From Morinoia aosen (lineage: Eukaryota; Arthropoda; Malacostraca; Amphipoda; Talitridae): DNA of 64,000 bases. The notes beneath the pieces are model-generated. The model was not told the DNA's origin and did not search any database. It saw only the letters and a list, made by a program, of their open reading frames with translations. Position numbers and translations under genes: made by a program. The stretch is taken from contig CM059564.1 of the NCBI GenBank assembly GCA_030386875.1, positions 68,715,436-68,779,435 on the forward strand. Direction: 5' to 3'. Positions within the stretch are counted from its first letter, which is position 1; every line of letters starts with the position of its first letter. This document shows positions 50,069-63,385 of this stretch, piece by piece.

Positions 50069-50489
50069 GACAGAACAGTCTCCCAGAACAGTCTCCCAGA
50101 ACAGTCTCGCAGAACAGTCTCCCAGAACAGTCTCCCAGAACAGTCTCCCAGAACAGTCTCCCAGAACAGTCTCCTAGAACAGTCTCCCAGAACAGTCTCC
50201 CAGAACAGTCTCCCAGAACAGTCTCCTAGAACAGTCTCCCAGAACAGTCTCCCAGAACAGTCTCCCAGAACAGTCTCCCAGAACAGTCTCCCAGAACAGT
50301 CTCTCAGAACAGTCTCCCAGAACAGTCTCCCAGAACAGTCTCCCAGAACAGTCTCCTAGAACAGTCTCCCAGAACAGTCTCCCAGAACAGTCTCCCAGAA
50401 CAGTCTCCCAGAACAGTCTCCCAGAACAACAGTCTCCCAGAACAATCTCACAGAACAGTCTCCCAGAACAGTTTCCCAGAACAGCTTCC
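50069..50489. repeat. 15-bp minisatellite, about 28 units
   Basis: Almost identical head-to-tail copies of cagtctcccagaaca. Rare variants are ctcctag, ctctcag, and one three-base insertion near 50430. Open frames on both strands (5-residue repeats) are artefacts of the 15-base period. Confidence 0.97.
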
Positions 50490-53400
50490 AAAACGGCAAG
50501 TATGGCATTCTAAAGAGTAAGTATGGTGTGGTCTCACACACTGACATCATAACGAGCAGTTTATAAATACTATCCACCCGTTTTCCAGCCTCCGGCTTGG
50601 TGTATTGTCCAGTAATCACCAGGTCGCCAATCACTGGCGACCAGGTCGCCGATTGGCCCATCCACTGAGTTATTGACCATGGCTCCTATTACTGCCCTTC
50701 TCAAGAAAACCATGACTAAATTTGCCAGCAAGCAGCATACCTGGAACTCATTTCAAAAACGATAGGTAAAATTTCCGTTGGTGATGAGAGGTGACGTGTT
50801 TTAACATAATAAACCGTTCGAGAAATGTTGGCGGATTCAATTTTTTTTATCGATCAAATAAGTAATACTAAAAACTTTCATAGTTGAAAGTTTATGATCC
50901 GTCTACAGCCATGTATCTCTGACATAAATAAATGAAGTCATTTATGACTCGTAGATAAAAGTCCTTTGATTTAAAGATACGAAGAAATTTTAAAAAGTAA
51001 TTCAATCTCTACTTTAAATTTAATTGTCTTTCTGCTTACAAAACGTGTCTAAGAGCTTGAAAAAATGGTAGTCCTTGGGTGAAAGATTTGGAGAGTGAAG
51101 AGAACGGATGAGTTTCGCATTCCTTCCATGAGCGTCTGCAGCATACCTGAGAAAATATGGCCTCGCGGTATCGGTATCGTCGCGGTATTAGTGCTGATTC
51201 ACCAGCATCAATAACTTTTTTTTGCGAGTAAGAGTGCATTCCTTCGATTTAGTTGCAGTAGACCTCTGCTGTAACGCCAAGGTTGTTGTGACGCCAAGAA
51301 GGTTGTGACGCTTTTGTTATGACGCCAAGACAACACCGATTGCGTTTCACCAAACAAACTTCAAAATTTTCCGCTGATGAAACTTTAGCTCGGAAAATAT
51401 TTAGATGGCTAAAAACGATCGAACCTTATTGTCTCCAGCTAGCATAATTGGTTTTATTTTTCGGGCAAAGGGAGCTATTTGAGCTGGAAATGAATCACTG
51501 AAGAAGCGCCAAAAAAGCATCTTCTTGAAGTCAAAACATGCAGCTTTTTGATTAATCACACGTACACTGAGCGCGAACGTGAGTCTTTTATCGAGTTTCT
51601 ATACTTTGCCTATTTACTGGAGATGGTCTGACACATCTGATATGTTGACTGAAAACTCCTGAGACATTTTATTCCCATTCTGCTGAGGGCTTTGCACAAC
51701 AATTGCTCTCAAATCTTCAATGTGGAGAGTGCGTAGCCTCCTTCTTCCTTTCTTTTCTTTGGTCCTCAGCAGCGTTATGAAATTTTTGTACCACCTTCGT
51801 ACTCTCCCATCATTTGTGGACCCTTTGTCATCATGCTCTGTTGACATTGGCAGCTATTTGGAAGGCGTAGTTACCAAGCTTGAATTCTTACAAGAAAATT
51901 AGGCGAATGTCTCTTTCCACGCTCAAATTAATAGGTTTTTACCTTTAAAAAAATTTTTAACGGCCAGAGACAAAAAATTACTAAGCAAAAAATTAATCAT
52001 AACGCGAGTTGAAAATTTACTGAAATGACATGAAAATGCTATAGTTAATCAAATTTAAAAAACAAATTCCTGCAAACGCTGTCTTTTCTGAACAATTTGT
52101 GGTGGATAAATGCACTCTAATCATAATAGAGCTTAGCATGTTCGAATAAAATTCAACCTTTTCGTGTAATGTAAGCAAACGTTTAGTAGTTCTTGCACAT
52201 ACCTAAATTTGGGAAATTTACTGCCTGGGATAAGATATTTAGTTTTGTAAACGAAAACGGATTCTCGCGTAACCTAATATTTTGCTAAACTGATTCGAGT
52301 TTTCGACAGTCCAATCCTTGAGCATTAATTTTTATTAACGATGCATCGCATGCGCCTTAAGTAACTGCTGAAGTCCAGGTGGGTCCTATTCAGCCTAACT
52401 GCTGTCCGTCATGAGCTAAATCTGTGAGCTAAATTCTTCAGGACTTCAGTCACATCCAAGTGACCCATGCAGCTACGCAGGTATGCTGCGTAAAAATGAG
52501 CGTTTTACAGGAAGCCGTGCCGTAGAAAATGAGTAAATATTTGCTTCAAGCTGAAATAATAGTAGAATTCTGAGTAATTATCCAGGTTAGAGGCTTGCGA
52601 AGCGCCTAATGATTTCACGACAGTCACCTTTTGCTATCAACTGACTTATGAATTGAATATTCTTAAGGTTCGGTTATAGATGCTGGTATTCCAAATCACA
52701 ATAGCTGGTGGCAGACTCTTATACAAAATTTAAGCAGGTACAGAATGTGATGACAATATTGTTTAATAAATTTCGAAATAACTAAATCAAGTTCTTTTAC
52801 TTCCACAAGAACTACAAATCGTATTCTTTAAGTGATGCATTCTGTACAGGAAAGAAAAGCGCATAAGAAGCGTATGGAACGTGTGCTTATTGGCTAAAGA
52901 AAAGATGGAAGTTTTACCTAAATACTAATTGGCTATTACATTAAGAAGAAAATAGATACTAAACTCCTAATGGGGATGGGTTCATGAGGTTCAGAGAAAA
53001 TTTGGGCTTAAAGAGCTCGCTCAGACAGCTGCCTGAGTTCTACCAAACGATCAATGTTCCGATTTTTTTATGAAGAGTGTCGCCGCAGCCGTCCCTTGGG
53101 TGGATAGTCTTCTTCTAATCCAGCTCAGTCGCGCGCATCCGATAATTGTTGTTTGAACTTGAATGGGTTCCAACCTTACGTTGGTAACGAAGTGCGCCGC
53201 ACAGGTTACCCTGTTCGCTACAGAGTACGAGTTATGATTCCTGGTTTTGGACAATTAATGTATATGAACATTGCTGTGTACGATGATACCCGTGACGAGT
53301 AACGCGTCACGTCGAGTTCTGTAACGCGTTTAGAATGAAACCGAGAGTCAAACTGAGTTTATAAGTGTGTTAACTGTGATAGTACGAGTCGAATCATGTG

Positions 53401-53837
53401 CGAGGCGGGTCATGAGATGTGATAGGTGAGGTGTGTTCACATGTGATTAATTTAAATGATGAATTTCCGTCATAATTTTTGGATAGTTGCAAAAAAATTA
53501 CATAATATCTAATGACAATGATATAGTTTCTAAAGTAAATAAATTAAGTTAATTACTAAACGTAGATTAAATATTGCAAACATAGATACGTGAATACACT
53601 CTACGTATGAAATTTTACCTATTTAATAAAATAGAAAAATATACGAAAAAATCGTAAACACAATATCGTTTGCTCAAAAGTTAGAAAATTTTGTAAGTTT
53701 TCATACTAATTTAGAACTAGCGAAATGAGCGGTAAGTGAATAATTGGAAACATCTTAAAAAATTATTGAACTCTCCATTTGAGAAAAGAGTCGAATACGT
53801 TTTGTCAAAAAGCAGCAGAGCGTATCAGTTGCCTTCG
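50490..53837. other. AT-rich DNA with one transposase remnant
   Basis: Apart from the mariner fragment at 51614-51847, no gene or repeat array was recognised. A short aggtcgccaatc / ggtcgccgattgg duplication lies at 50621-50658. Confidence 0.4.
51614..51847 (-). pseudogene. N-terminal (DNA-binding) fragment of a mariner transposase
   Basis: The frame reads VRRWYKNF, then KKGRRRLRT, then EDLRAIVVQSPQQNGNKMSQ and VNISDVSDHLQ. This parallels the two helix-turn-helix domains of mariner transposases: a W[FY]xxF block, a GRPS-like linker, an LxxLxxxxPxxTxxELAxxL helix pair and an SxxTVSRHL helix. A stop follows, and no catalytic core was found downstream, so it is a truncated copy. Confidence 0.65.
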
Positions 53838-55205
53838 CCAGCCAATGCGTTGACATCTCTGTTCCAGTCCCCGGTTCATCTCCGTTCCAGCCATTCGTCC
53901 GTCTCTGTTCTAGCCACTGGTTCGTCTCCGTTCCAGCCACTGGTTCATCTCCGTTCCAGCCACCGGTTCATTTCCGTTCCAGCCACTGGTTCATCTCCGT
54001 TCCAGCCACTCGTCCGTCTTTGTTTTAGCTACTGGTTCATCTCCGTTCCAGCCACTGGTTCATCTCGATACCAGCCACTCGTCTGTCTTCGTTATAGCCA
54101 CTGGTTCATCTCCGTTCCAGCCAGTGGTTAATCTCCGTTCCAGCCACTGGTTCGACTCTGTTCCAGCCACTCGTCCGTCTTTGTTATTGCCACTGGTTCA
54201 TCTCCGTTGCAGCCACTGGTTCGTCTCCATTCCAGCCACTGGTTCATCTCCGTTCCAGCCACTGGTTCATCTCCGTTACAGCCATTCGTCCGTCTCTGTT
54301 CTAGCCATTGGTTCATCTCCGTTCCAGCCACTGGTTCATCTCCGTTCTAGCCACTCATCCGCCTTTGTTATAGCCACTGGTTCATCTCCATTCCTGCCAC
54401 TGGTTCGTCTCCATTCCAGCCACTGGTTCGTCTCCGCTCCAGCCATTGGTTCCTCTCCGTTCCAGCCACTGGTTCGTCTCTGTTCCAGCCACTGGTTCGT
54501 CTCTGTTCCAGCCACTCGTCCGTCTTTGTTATAGCCACTGGTTCATCTCCATTCCAGCCACTCGTCCGTCTTTGTTATAGCTACTGGTTCATCTCCATTC
54601 CAGCCACTGGTTCGTCTCCGCTCCAGCCATTGGTTCGTCTCCGCTCCAGCCATTGGTTCGTCTCCGTTCCAGCCACTGGTTCGTCTCTGTTCCAGCCACT
54701 GGTTCGTCTCTGTTCCAGCCACTCGTCCGTCTTTGTTATAGCCACTGGTTCATCTCCATTCCAGCCACTCGTCCGTCTTTGTTATAGCTACTGGTTCATC
54801 TCCATTCCAGCCATTGGTTCGTCTCCGCTCCAGCCATTGGTTCGTCTCCGTTCCAGCCACTGGTTCGTCTCTGTTCCAGCCACTCGTCCGTCTTTGTTAT
54901 AGCCACTGGTTCATCTCCGTTCCAGCCACTGGTTCGTATCCGTTTCAGCCACTGGTTCGTCTCCATTCCAGCCACTGGTTCGTCTCCATTCCAGCCACTG
55001 GTTCGTCTCCGTTCCAGCCACTGGTTCGTCTCCTTTCCAGCCACTGGTTCGTCTCCGTTCCAGCCACTGGTTCGTCTTCGTTCCAGCCACTGGTTCGTCT
55101 CCGTTCCAGCCACTGGTTCGTCTCAGTTCCAGCCACTGGTTCGTCTCCGTTCCAGCCACTGGTTCGTCTCCGTTCCAGCCACTGGTTCGTCTCCGTACCA
55201 AACCA
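53838..55205. repeat. 23-bp minisatellite, about 59 units, two unit types
   Basis: Units of ccactggttcgtctccgttc plus cag alternate irregularly with a second type, ccactcgtccgtctttgtta plus tag. The second type recurs at about 54165, 54350, 54510, 54560, 54720, 54765 and 54880, often inside longer repeated blocks, which indicates multi-unit duplication. The right third (after 54900) is almost pure type 1. Frames of 60-141 codons on both strands are artefacts: three 23-base units give a 23-residue period. Confidence 0.97.
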
Positions 55206-57370
55206 CTGGCACATTCCCGTTCCGTTACGATCTCCCTAATTTTGTGTAGTTTATATCTGACCAGTGTAGCATCTGTCATTAAGATCCGACAGGTTTTGAT
55301 TTATTTTTATTATTATTGTTTCTTTATCAATGTTACGGGCTCGGTTTTAGCATTTTTCGTCCGTGTCTTTGCATAATTCCACTTTCCATGACTCAAATTA
55401 TGTTCTTCGTATGAATCATTATAAAGAGATATTTGGGATACGCTTCCTCCTTTCTCAAAATAGAAACAATTTATATTAAAATAGCGATAAATTCATACAT
55501 TGTGGCTCACGATCGAATAATACGTTTTGGCAAGCCTGTCCATTATGTCAATATAGACGTACTTTTTAAGGCAATCATACATTCGCGCATGTGCTGTTTC
55601 TTCGATGAATTTATCGATTGTCTCTCTTTTCTGTTGTGGGAAAATTTTCCCCACCACGGTTTGGGGGTGTCCGAGGTGGCTTTTCTCTTTCAATCTTTCC
55701 GCGTAAGTGTAGGGGTGCCGTTCGCTGGTCGTTGCTCAGATGTTTCGGTAGGGTCGCAGGTGGGGTCGTAGGTACGGAATTTTCATTTAGGAGATTAGAC
55801 TTGATTTTGATTCCTCTAAAAGCTGATGTTAGCTCAACTCTCTAATGACGTTATGTCGAATTAAGCAGTGGTTAACTTAGTGTTTAAGCTGCCATTTTTA
55901 TCCGTCCGTTTATGCCTTAACAAAGGCGTGTTGCATTGTCGGCCTACGCTTCGGTGATGTGGTTCGCGGCTAGTTCCGTGGCACCCAGTTCAGGCTAAGA
56001 CCCTCTACCCTCTTCCTGACTGCTTCTTCTCTGTCTATTATTTTGTGTGCTTGTGCTATTATTTCATTACTTTTATTTTGTAAACTATCGTGTCAATTTT
56101 CCTATGGTGCTTCAAGCAAGTAAAATTAACTAAAATTAACATTGAAACTTCAATGAATTAACTCTTAACTCGTCCTTGCGACGTTAATTGCTATTACTAT
56201 TAATATTGCTATTGAAGTCGTTCGTCTTTTTGATGGGCTAAATTAGCCTGGATCAGAGCGATCTTCTAACTTCAGCTTTTCTCAAGTATCTAAAATCTCT
56301 CAACTATTCTTACTGTCTTTCCGCTTGAAGCACTTAATCTTTAACTGATTTCTTCTAATTTCCTTAATTAAACCTTCTGTCTGAACTTATCGTCACTGAG
56401 TGCATTAAAAACTCAGGTTAGTTGCTTTACTTGTATTGGGTTGTCATTTTCATTGTCATTGGTGATGTTGCTTCTTAAGTGAAATATTGTCCTTATTAAT
56501 TTCGTGGTTTATTCGGGGTTTAAGGTTGTACGTTTTTTTTATAGTATACTCCGGAGGAGGCTTCTGCTGGTGCTGCCGTTGCCGCAGCCGGGTTTCAGCT
56601 GTTCCAGCTAATTTCTAACAGGCTAGCCTCTCCGCTGCTTTAAGGTATATATCTAGCAAGAACTTGAAAAATTAGGAAGCATTTGCGTAATACTTGAAAT
56701 TCACTGGTTAGTTGCGTTGTTTTTCCTTGACTTTCGCTAATATTTCTGTTTCCTAGCAGTTGAGGGTGGAGCGTGTGCCAGAGGTGTCGACGCGGGGTTC
56801 TATATACCTACTATTTCCAGCCCTTTTCTTGAGTCGCGGCGTTACTCGCCCTCTGCCTGCCACCGCTTGAGGTGTCGCCTCTGTTCGGAACTAAGGGTCT
56901 ACGTGTTCTTAAAATTCCGCCTTTCAATTGGAGCCAGCGCTACCAACCACTACTACCGGAGCCCGTCAGCGTCTCGTGCTCGCCACGCCTGCGCCCTGGA
57001 CGGTGGTCATTTAAAGGAACTGGAGAGGTAACTTGCTGGCAGCCTCCCTGCGAATGATTATATATTGCAGCCCAAGCAAAGATGTATGTGAGCGAGGACA
57101 AACGTTCAACGGATGGAAAGATCCAATGTGTAAAATAACTTATAGAAACATCTAAAATTCTGGTTGAATGATTGAGACAGTTAATCCTGCCCCTATTTTC
57201 TAGAAAATGAATAAAGCAGTAAATGCACAACGGCACGGAAATTTATTCTTCTAAGTCATATGGTATCCCAATGACGTGGCCTATCCTCGTATATGACGTT
57301 TCGGTATTGAGGGACGCGCGTAAAGGGAAGCGTGTGTAGAAGCATTAAGGATGGCTTACCCCAACCAAAG
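55206..57370. other. Gene-free region with GC-richer patches
   Basis: No conserved gene recognised. GC-rich patches at about 56545-56640 (gctgctg/ccgccgc-like) and 56760-57060 have short frames only. Confidence 0.4.
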
Positions 57371-57616
57371 CCTGATACACATCAACTCGTAGACTGGCTC
57401 AAAATGCCTCACACCTAACACCAGGCTGCAATGACGGTTAGCCCCGGTTTTGCCGGTATCCATCTCCGAAACATGTGTGAGCGGGTAATTACAACTAAGT
57501 TTTCCTTTTCCCACCAGGAGAATCACACGACTGGCATTGCAAGGATTTGAATTGGCGACCCTTCCCTTAATGTCAGGCGCGCGCTTTTAACCACCAGGCC
57601 ACGGTGACCCAGCGGG
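57371..57616 (-). mobile_element. tRNA-derived SINE, copy 2
   Basis: On the minus strand the head has an A box tggcctggtggttaa (57587-57601) and a B box near ggtcgccaattcaaatcc (57543-57560). The body contains gataccggcaaaaccgggg and the tail ends cctggtgttag...atgtgtatcaggctt. Body and tail match copy 1 at 43938-44182, though the tRNA heads differ. Confidence 0.75.
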
Positions 57617-60354
57617 TGAGTGTAGGTGTTCAATCGGCGTCAAGAGTAGAGGTCACGCGAGTGTTCCTGAGAAAAACACCAGATAGGATACCGGTGTTCT
57701 TCGCATTAAGTATTCATAATTTGAGAAACTTTTAACAATTGTACGGTAAATCGAATGTTTAACAAGGCTTTGATGTTTACGTTGATGTTTAACGAGAACT
57801 TGTCGCCCATGCGTCATGATGGGTATTTCGACGCAGAATTTAAAGCTTCGTGAGCGACATAGGATATTGTGAGATGACCACGACAGCTCCAGCCCCCCAT
57901 GGTCATCTGTGACCGCAAGTCAGCCGATACAGAGTCCAGTGCAGCGGCTCCGCGCATAGCCTCAATTTTGCACAATAGGTCAGTACCTCCCCCAGCCGAC
58001 TTGGCCGCAACTTTACTGACAAAAGTAGCCTTTATTTAACCAGCATTCAAAATTTGAACCAACACAGGGTTTAAAAAAATGGTCACTCATTGTCCGCAGA
58101 CGGTAGGTTCGCCGGAGGTTCGCCGGAGGTTCGTTGAAATTCGCGCGCGGGATGAAGGCGCGTCATGTTTCGCCATTTTTTACCACAAAACATAAATAAG
58201 GTCATGGGCAACGAAGCCATCTACTTGAATTAGAAGACTCGGTGCCATGATTATTTCTTAAGCTTCAGTTGACGAAGAATTACATAATCCCACGTCATAT
58301 TTTCGGGTATCTCCTCAATAGAATTATTCCAGCAGCGACAAATGCTACAAAACATCCAAGTGACTATTGACTAAAAAAACTATTTGCCTCGAAATGAAGC
58401 GAGCTTCCCGCTCTTTGCATAAGCCCTGAACTGACACTGTAGCAAGATCCATTCTTGTTCGAATGCCTTTTTCCCTATCCAGTCTGCAGGGTCAAGAGAA
58501 CGAAACTGAATAATTCGTTCATTGGACACTACATTATTAAATAAATGTGGGAGAGATATGGTGGCACAGCGTATATTACTATTCAGTATGATACATTGCA
58601 CATTGCTAGAGAGAGTGTACGAGAGAACATCAGCAACTGTCCTCTCACGTAACCTCCAGAATCAGGACGGCGTTCCTATGTAGCACAAGAAGATATGACA
58701 GTAAGGAAAACTAACCGTGGGATTGAGCTCAGATGCGCAAAGCTTTTTCTATAAATTCTAGGTTTTACAATACTGCCGACTACCGAGACGTTATAGTTGA
58801 TATAGAGTTGTCTGGCTGTGCAGCATTGTACAAAAAGTTGTTCTTGATTCAGTATTCACTGCTGGCATATTCCCAAATTCGAAATATCTGGCCGGGATAC
58901 TACTTTTTCAATAATTTTATTGTTCCTTTGCTGAGTATTCCCAAGGCATAGGCAGTTTAATTTTAAATTAATCTTACCGAAAGGTCTGTTGCAGGAACAC
59001 TCTGTTGCAGTCTGTTGCAGGTACACTCAGTCAGCCCAATCTCCTGACTGCAAGAGCGATGTTGCTTGTGGGCCATCTTACGAGACTGTCCAGCACAGGC
59101 TCATTACAAGATATGATGCTGTCATCATCTCTGCAAAGTTTTCTTCCCGGTTTTCATTAATACTCACTCATCAGAGTATTGCGCTCGATTGAGGAAAATT
59201 AGCTGTAACTGTATTTCAAAGAAATACTTCCGAAATGATTCAGTTGCTCCTCTTACCTAACAATAAGTGGGGAATTTCATTCTTCCAGCTTCTAATTAAC
59301 TACAATGTTGACTTTTATGCTTGCGAAGCCTTTTTTGGCGCATCCATTTTTTGTAATTTATATGAGTATCTTTAAAATTCAACTTTTTCAAAGCACAGTG
59401 ATGCCTCGTTTATCGCAGTTGGTCGGTATCGAGACCGGCCGTGATAACTGAATTACCGCGAAGTAGGGACAGCATATTTACCGTATTTATTTAACATGTA
59501 TTTGGACTTTTGAAACCCTCTCTGTATTGTAACAACCCATCCTTTTCGGTAGAGTATTATATAAATAACAGGGACTACTGTTGAGCAATAACGCTGAAGA
59601 AATTATGATGATGAAGCTGATGATGACCTTACTGCGCAACCGACAATTGTATTTTATGCGAACAATCCCTCCAATACTTACTATATACATATTTTAGAAA
59701 TCCGCGAAGTCGTGAATCACCGATTGTCGATCCGAGAAGTAGCGAAGGAACATTGTACTTCGATGTCAGGAATCGTCCTCTGCAAATTTAAATGAATTAG
59801 GTCATTAATTGTGCTCCTGAAACTCTATATTACGATCACAAGTATTTTTGTAATTAAATTGTCACCAGGGAAACAGCTTAATTTTCTTTTGGATCAGTTA
59901 TCTCAATAAGGGGCAAAGTTTCCCCATTTTACCGTCGTTGGGCCCAGAAAGAAAATCTGCAGGGCTAAGTTTTCACTGAGTTATAAATTACACATAATTT
60001 AAGTTAGCTGAACTTAATAACATACCCAGACCATTCGATTCAGCGTCATTTTCTCGTGTAACTAGTATTTTCACTTATGTTTTCTATAAAATTATGCTGG
60101 TGTTATCATGATTTACATGGAGGAGATAAAATCAAAATGGTATGAAGAAGCTCAGTAAAAAAGAAATATATTTTAATAAATATTTAGTGTAAAATTATCT
60201 ACAAAACAAAATAAACATGTCAATATTTAGTAGCATAACACTTTTGGAATTTGACAACTAAGAACCTCTTTGGCATTTCCCGTTTAGTTTCCGACAGTAA
60301 GGTGAAGAGATGGTATCCCTCTTCACTTTTATTCTAACTCAAAATTAATTAAGA
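57617..60354. other. Gene-free region
   Basis: A GC-richer patch at 57860-58180 includes a short ggaggttcgcc duplication (58105-58132), and a gttgcagtctgttgcagg duplication lies at about 58990-59020. No protein or RNA gene recognised. Confidence 0.4.
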
Positions 60355-61180
60355 TTACCGATGGGTGCCTTTGCTTAACTGTTGCTTGATATGATGCCAC
60401 ACGTTCTCAATTGGATTAAGGTCTGGTGACTGCATGGGCAGGCGAATCCAACGTGAAATGCTTTTTTCCCAGAAGAATCTCTTAATTGGCATCGGATGCT
60501 GTGTGTATGGGAGAATTATCCTGTATGATGATGGATTCTCTTTCAAATTATCATTATAATAAATCTCAAAATGTTCAGCTAATATTTAAATGTATTTAAT
60601 CGATTAGTTTCAACCTTGTCGTTCAACGAGAGGATTTGGATCATGAGCACTGATGAGTCCCCATACCATGACAGAACCTCCACCACCTTGTAACGTTAGA
60701 ACTGTACACCTGTGAAGAAATTTCTTACCTCTCATTCGTGGAACATATGACGTGTCATAGCTGCGTGGCCTATTGAATTTGCCATCATCGCTAAAAAGCA
60801 CCCTCTTCCAGTATGAGGTCTAAAAATTTGCACGACTTCTGACAAATTCCACACAGCGCTTTCTGTTCTTCACCGATATTATCGTTTTGTGTCTCGTAAT
60901 GGAATCGCTCAACTTAAATTTCTTCAATGGGTTCTTACTTGTTGAAACAGAACATTTTTCAACACGGCCACACCCTCTTTCAACCTGAGGAGCAGTTTCA
61001 AATGTTTCTGAGGCTGCAGATCTTTATGGTACGATCCTGTAAGAAGTACCTCTAAGGCTGCCAGATTTTTGCCTATCTCGAGCACTGCCTGTGTTCTGAT
61101 ACCTTGCCACAGTCAACCGCATAGTTTTTTCACCCCATTCGAGTTTTCTATTGATTTCTCGGTTGGGCAATCTATTATTA
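60355..61180 (-). pseudogene. Tc1-family transposase pseudogene
   Basis: Read right to left on the minus strand: GEKTMRLTVARYQNTGSARD (helix-turn-helix 2 and linker), WKRVLFSDDGKFN (about 60770-60815, first catalytic acid), GGGGSVMVWG (about 60655-60685), QDNSPIHT in a shifted frame (about 60497-60520, second acid), and SPDLNPIENVWHHIKQQL (about 60379-60433, with the third acid in PIEN). This is the DDE layout of Tc1 transposases. Stops and at least two frameshifts make it inactive. Its N-terminal side is cut at 61181 by the foldback element next to it. Confidence 0.85.
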
Positions 61181-61182
61181 TA

Positions 61183-61770
61183 CAGGGCGTTTCTGAACAA
61201 GAGTTTCAAAATTGTGCACTAAGTCCTAATGGTCAAATAAACACTTTTTCTCCAATAAAATTTTCTGAAAAAATCGGGCTTCTGAGATATTAGCTGTTTG
61301 TTGTTTTAAAGTTTAATTCCACAATTATTTTTATTATTTCAATATTTATTTTGAATTTACGTTACAAACACTTCTATTCTATTAGAGTTCACAATAATAA
61401 AATTTAGTATAAGTGATATTTGGTAAAAAGGTTTTTGCAAGAAGGTTGTAGAGCAGCGCCAACAAAACACTCAAGAAGTAACCTGGTAGCACGATCTGTA
61501 ACATTCTAGAACCTTCTCGCTAAAACTTTTTTACCAAGTATCACTAAAACTAAATTTTATTATTATAAACTCTTATACAATAGAAGTGTTTGTAACGTAA
61601 ATTCAAAATAAACATTGCGAGTAATTGTCATTAAATTTCATCCTGTAAAGCAATAAGCAGCTAATATCTTAAAAACCCAATTTTTCAGAAAATTTCATAG
61701 GAGAAAAGTGTTTATTTGACCATTTTCTACTTGGTGTGCAATTTTCTACCACTTGTTCTGAAATACCGTG
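61183..61770. mobile_element. Foldback MITE adjoining the Tc1 pseudogene
   Basis: The ends cagggcgtttctgaacaag (left) and cacggtatttcagaacaag (right, reverse complement) lie next to TA. The inverted arms extend about 280 bases each, containing ggtcaaataaacactttt near the ends and gaatttacgttacaaacact further in. The centre (about 61450-61500) is short. There is no coding capacity. The TA flanks and CAGGG-type ends suggest mobilisation by a Tc1/mariner enzyme. Confidence 0.88.
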
Positions 61771-63385
61771 TAGAGTTTAATAAGTTCATCACTATAAATA
61801 AAAGAAACACGAGGCCTTCTGAATAAAATTTTTACTAAATTATAATGTTAAACATATCGGAACAACTTTTCACAGGATTTAAAAGGTGTATTGGCTGAAA
61901 TGCTGATACATTTCCAGAAAGAAATCTAATTCTAAACCGCGCAGCTCCTTTTTAACATGAAAATTTTTGCTGTGTTACGTTTAAAGAATTAAATATGTCT
62001 ACCGAAGTAACATTGATTTAAAAAAAAAACATGATATTTAGGTATAGAAGTATGGCTGAATTTCATTATATGTCAATACATTCGCCACCATTCCCATCAG
62101 TCTGCCCAGACAAAGTTACAACTGAGTTCTCGTCGGCAGCCTCAATTTTTTAATGAAGTCTTGCTCACTAACGTCACAGCTGATATGTCACATAATTTTA
62201 GTGACGGAAAATTAATGCTATGTAAAAATTTTGTTAAATGGAAAAATACACAGTGAAGTACGTAGCTAATTAATTGACAAACTAAACAAATGAAGAATTG
62301 CATTGAATTGGCAGTTGATCTTTCATGAAAATATTGTTCATTTTTCATAAAGCCTTCTCTAAAGTTGCCAGTCAACATTGCCGCATTTCACGCATTTCAC
62401 GCAGAGTTTATCAAATGCGAGGCGTGAGAACGCTGCAGTGTCAAGGCAGCGCATGTTCCAAAAATTTGACTCCATGAATTAGGGAATGAATAATGCGGAC
62501 AGGCTGTCGTCAGCGTCTACACTTTTCGTAACAGCGGCAAAACAAGAGAGTGTTTAGCTGTGTATTAGGACGTCTTTGTGAGGCCTGTGTGAGGCTAAAG
62601 CCCACACAACAGCACTATGGAGCTCGACTAAGTCTTTTGTGAGACAGGTAGGCTTGTGCTTCGGACACGCTGTTCCAGCTACCGCTGCTGCTGCGGCCGT
62701 CTCTGCCGCTGGCTCAAAAGTGCAGTGACTCGAAACATTTCGAGGCTTAGCTAAGATGTGTCGAGTCCAACTGATGGCCTAATCAAAGAAGAGTTGATCA
62801 CCTGAGCTTACAGTCGAAGTTCTTATTGACCTTCCGCGCTAGGGGAGTACCCAAGGGATTGGTTAAGAAAACCCTCCAACCACAAAACTGCAAGCCTGCT
62901 TAAGCCACTGCCGTATTATTGAGATGAACAAAACAAAACCCCTTACAGTATGAGAACAATTTTCTTAGGCAGGAAGTGGGTCTCAAGTTCTGGTAAATGA
63001 CACAGCAATGAACTGAATAACATTGCTAGTGGCAACAATGATGCCAAATGAAGGTAGTGGACGTTGTGCGACTGGAAATCATACATACGAAAGAATACAC
63101 TTGTATACCAAACGTTTTGCCTATAAAAAGCTTCCATCGGTCATATATTTTCTACTAAATAACGAAGCCACCAATAAAGATTTCATTGGACAGAATCCTG
63201 GTTTACAAACGCGTAGTTATTAGTATAAACGATTTGAAAATCCATTTACTCTTAATTTCATTACGCTGTTTGGTCAACGCGGTTAGGTGTGATGTATGGT
63301 TCTAAAAGCGTGGCATCAAGTGAATCATTTTCTGCAAAACTTACTCTGCAGACACTACATGTATGACGACATCATCGCACACCTA
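61771..63385. other. Gene-free region
   Basis: No conserved gene recognised. A short GC-rich patch at 62660-62720 (gctgctgctgcggccg) is a likely simple-repeat or island sequence. Confidence 0.4.

Noticed and set aside
50044-50661. Repetitive frames with 5-residue units on both strands, resembling a repeat protein
   Set aside because: They are the 15-bp array read in frame.
53736-55279. Frames up to 141 codons on both strands with 23-residue repeats
   Set aside because: Explained by the 23-bp minisatellite; both strands and several frames are open at once.
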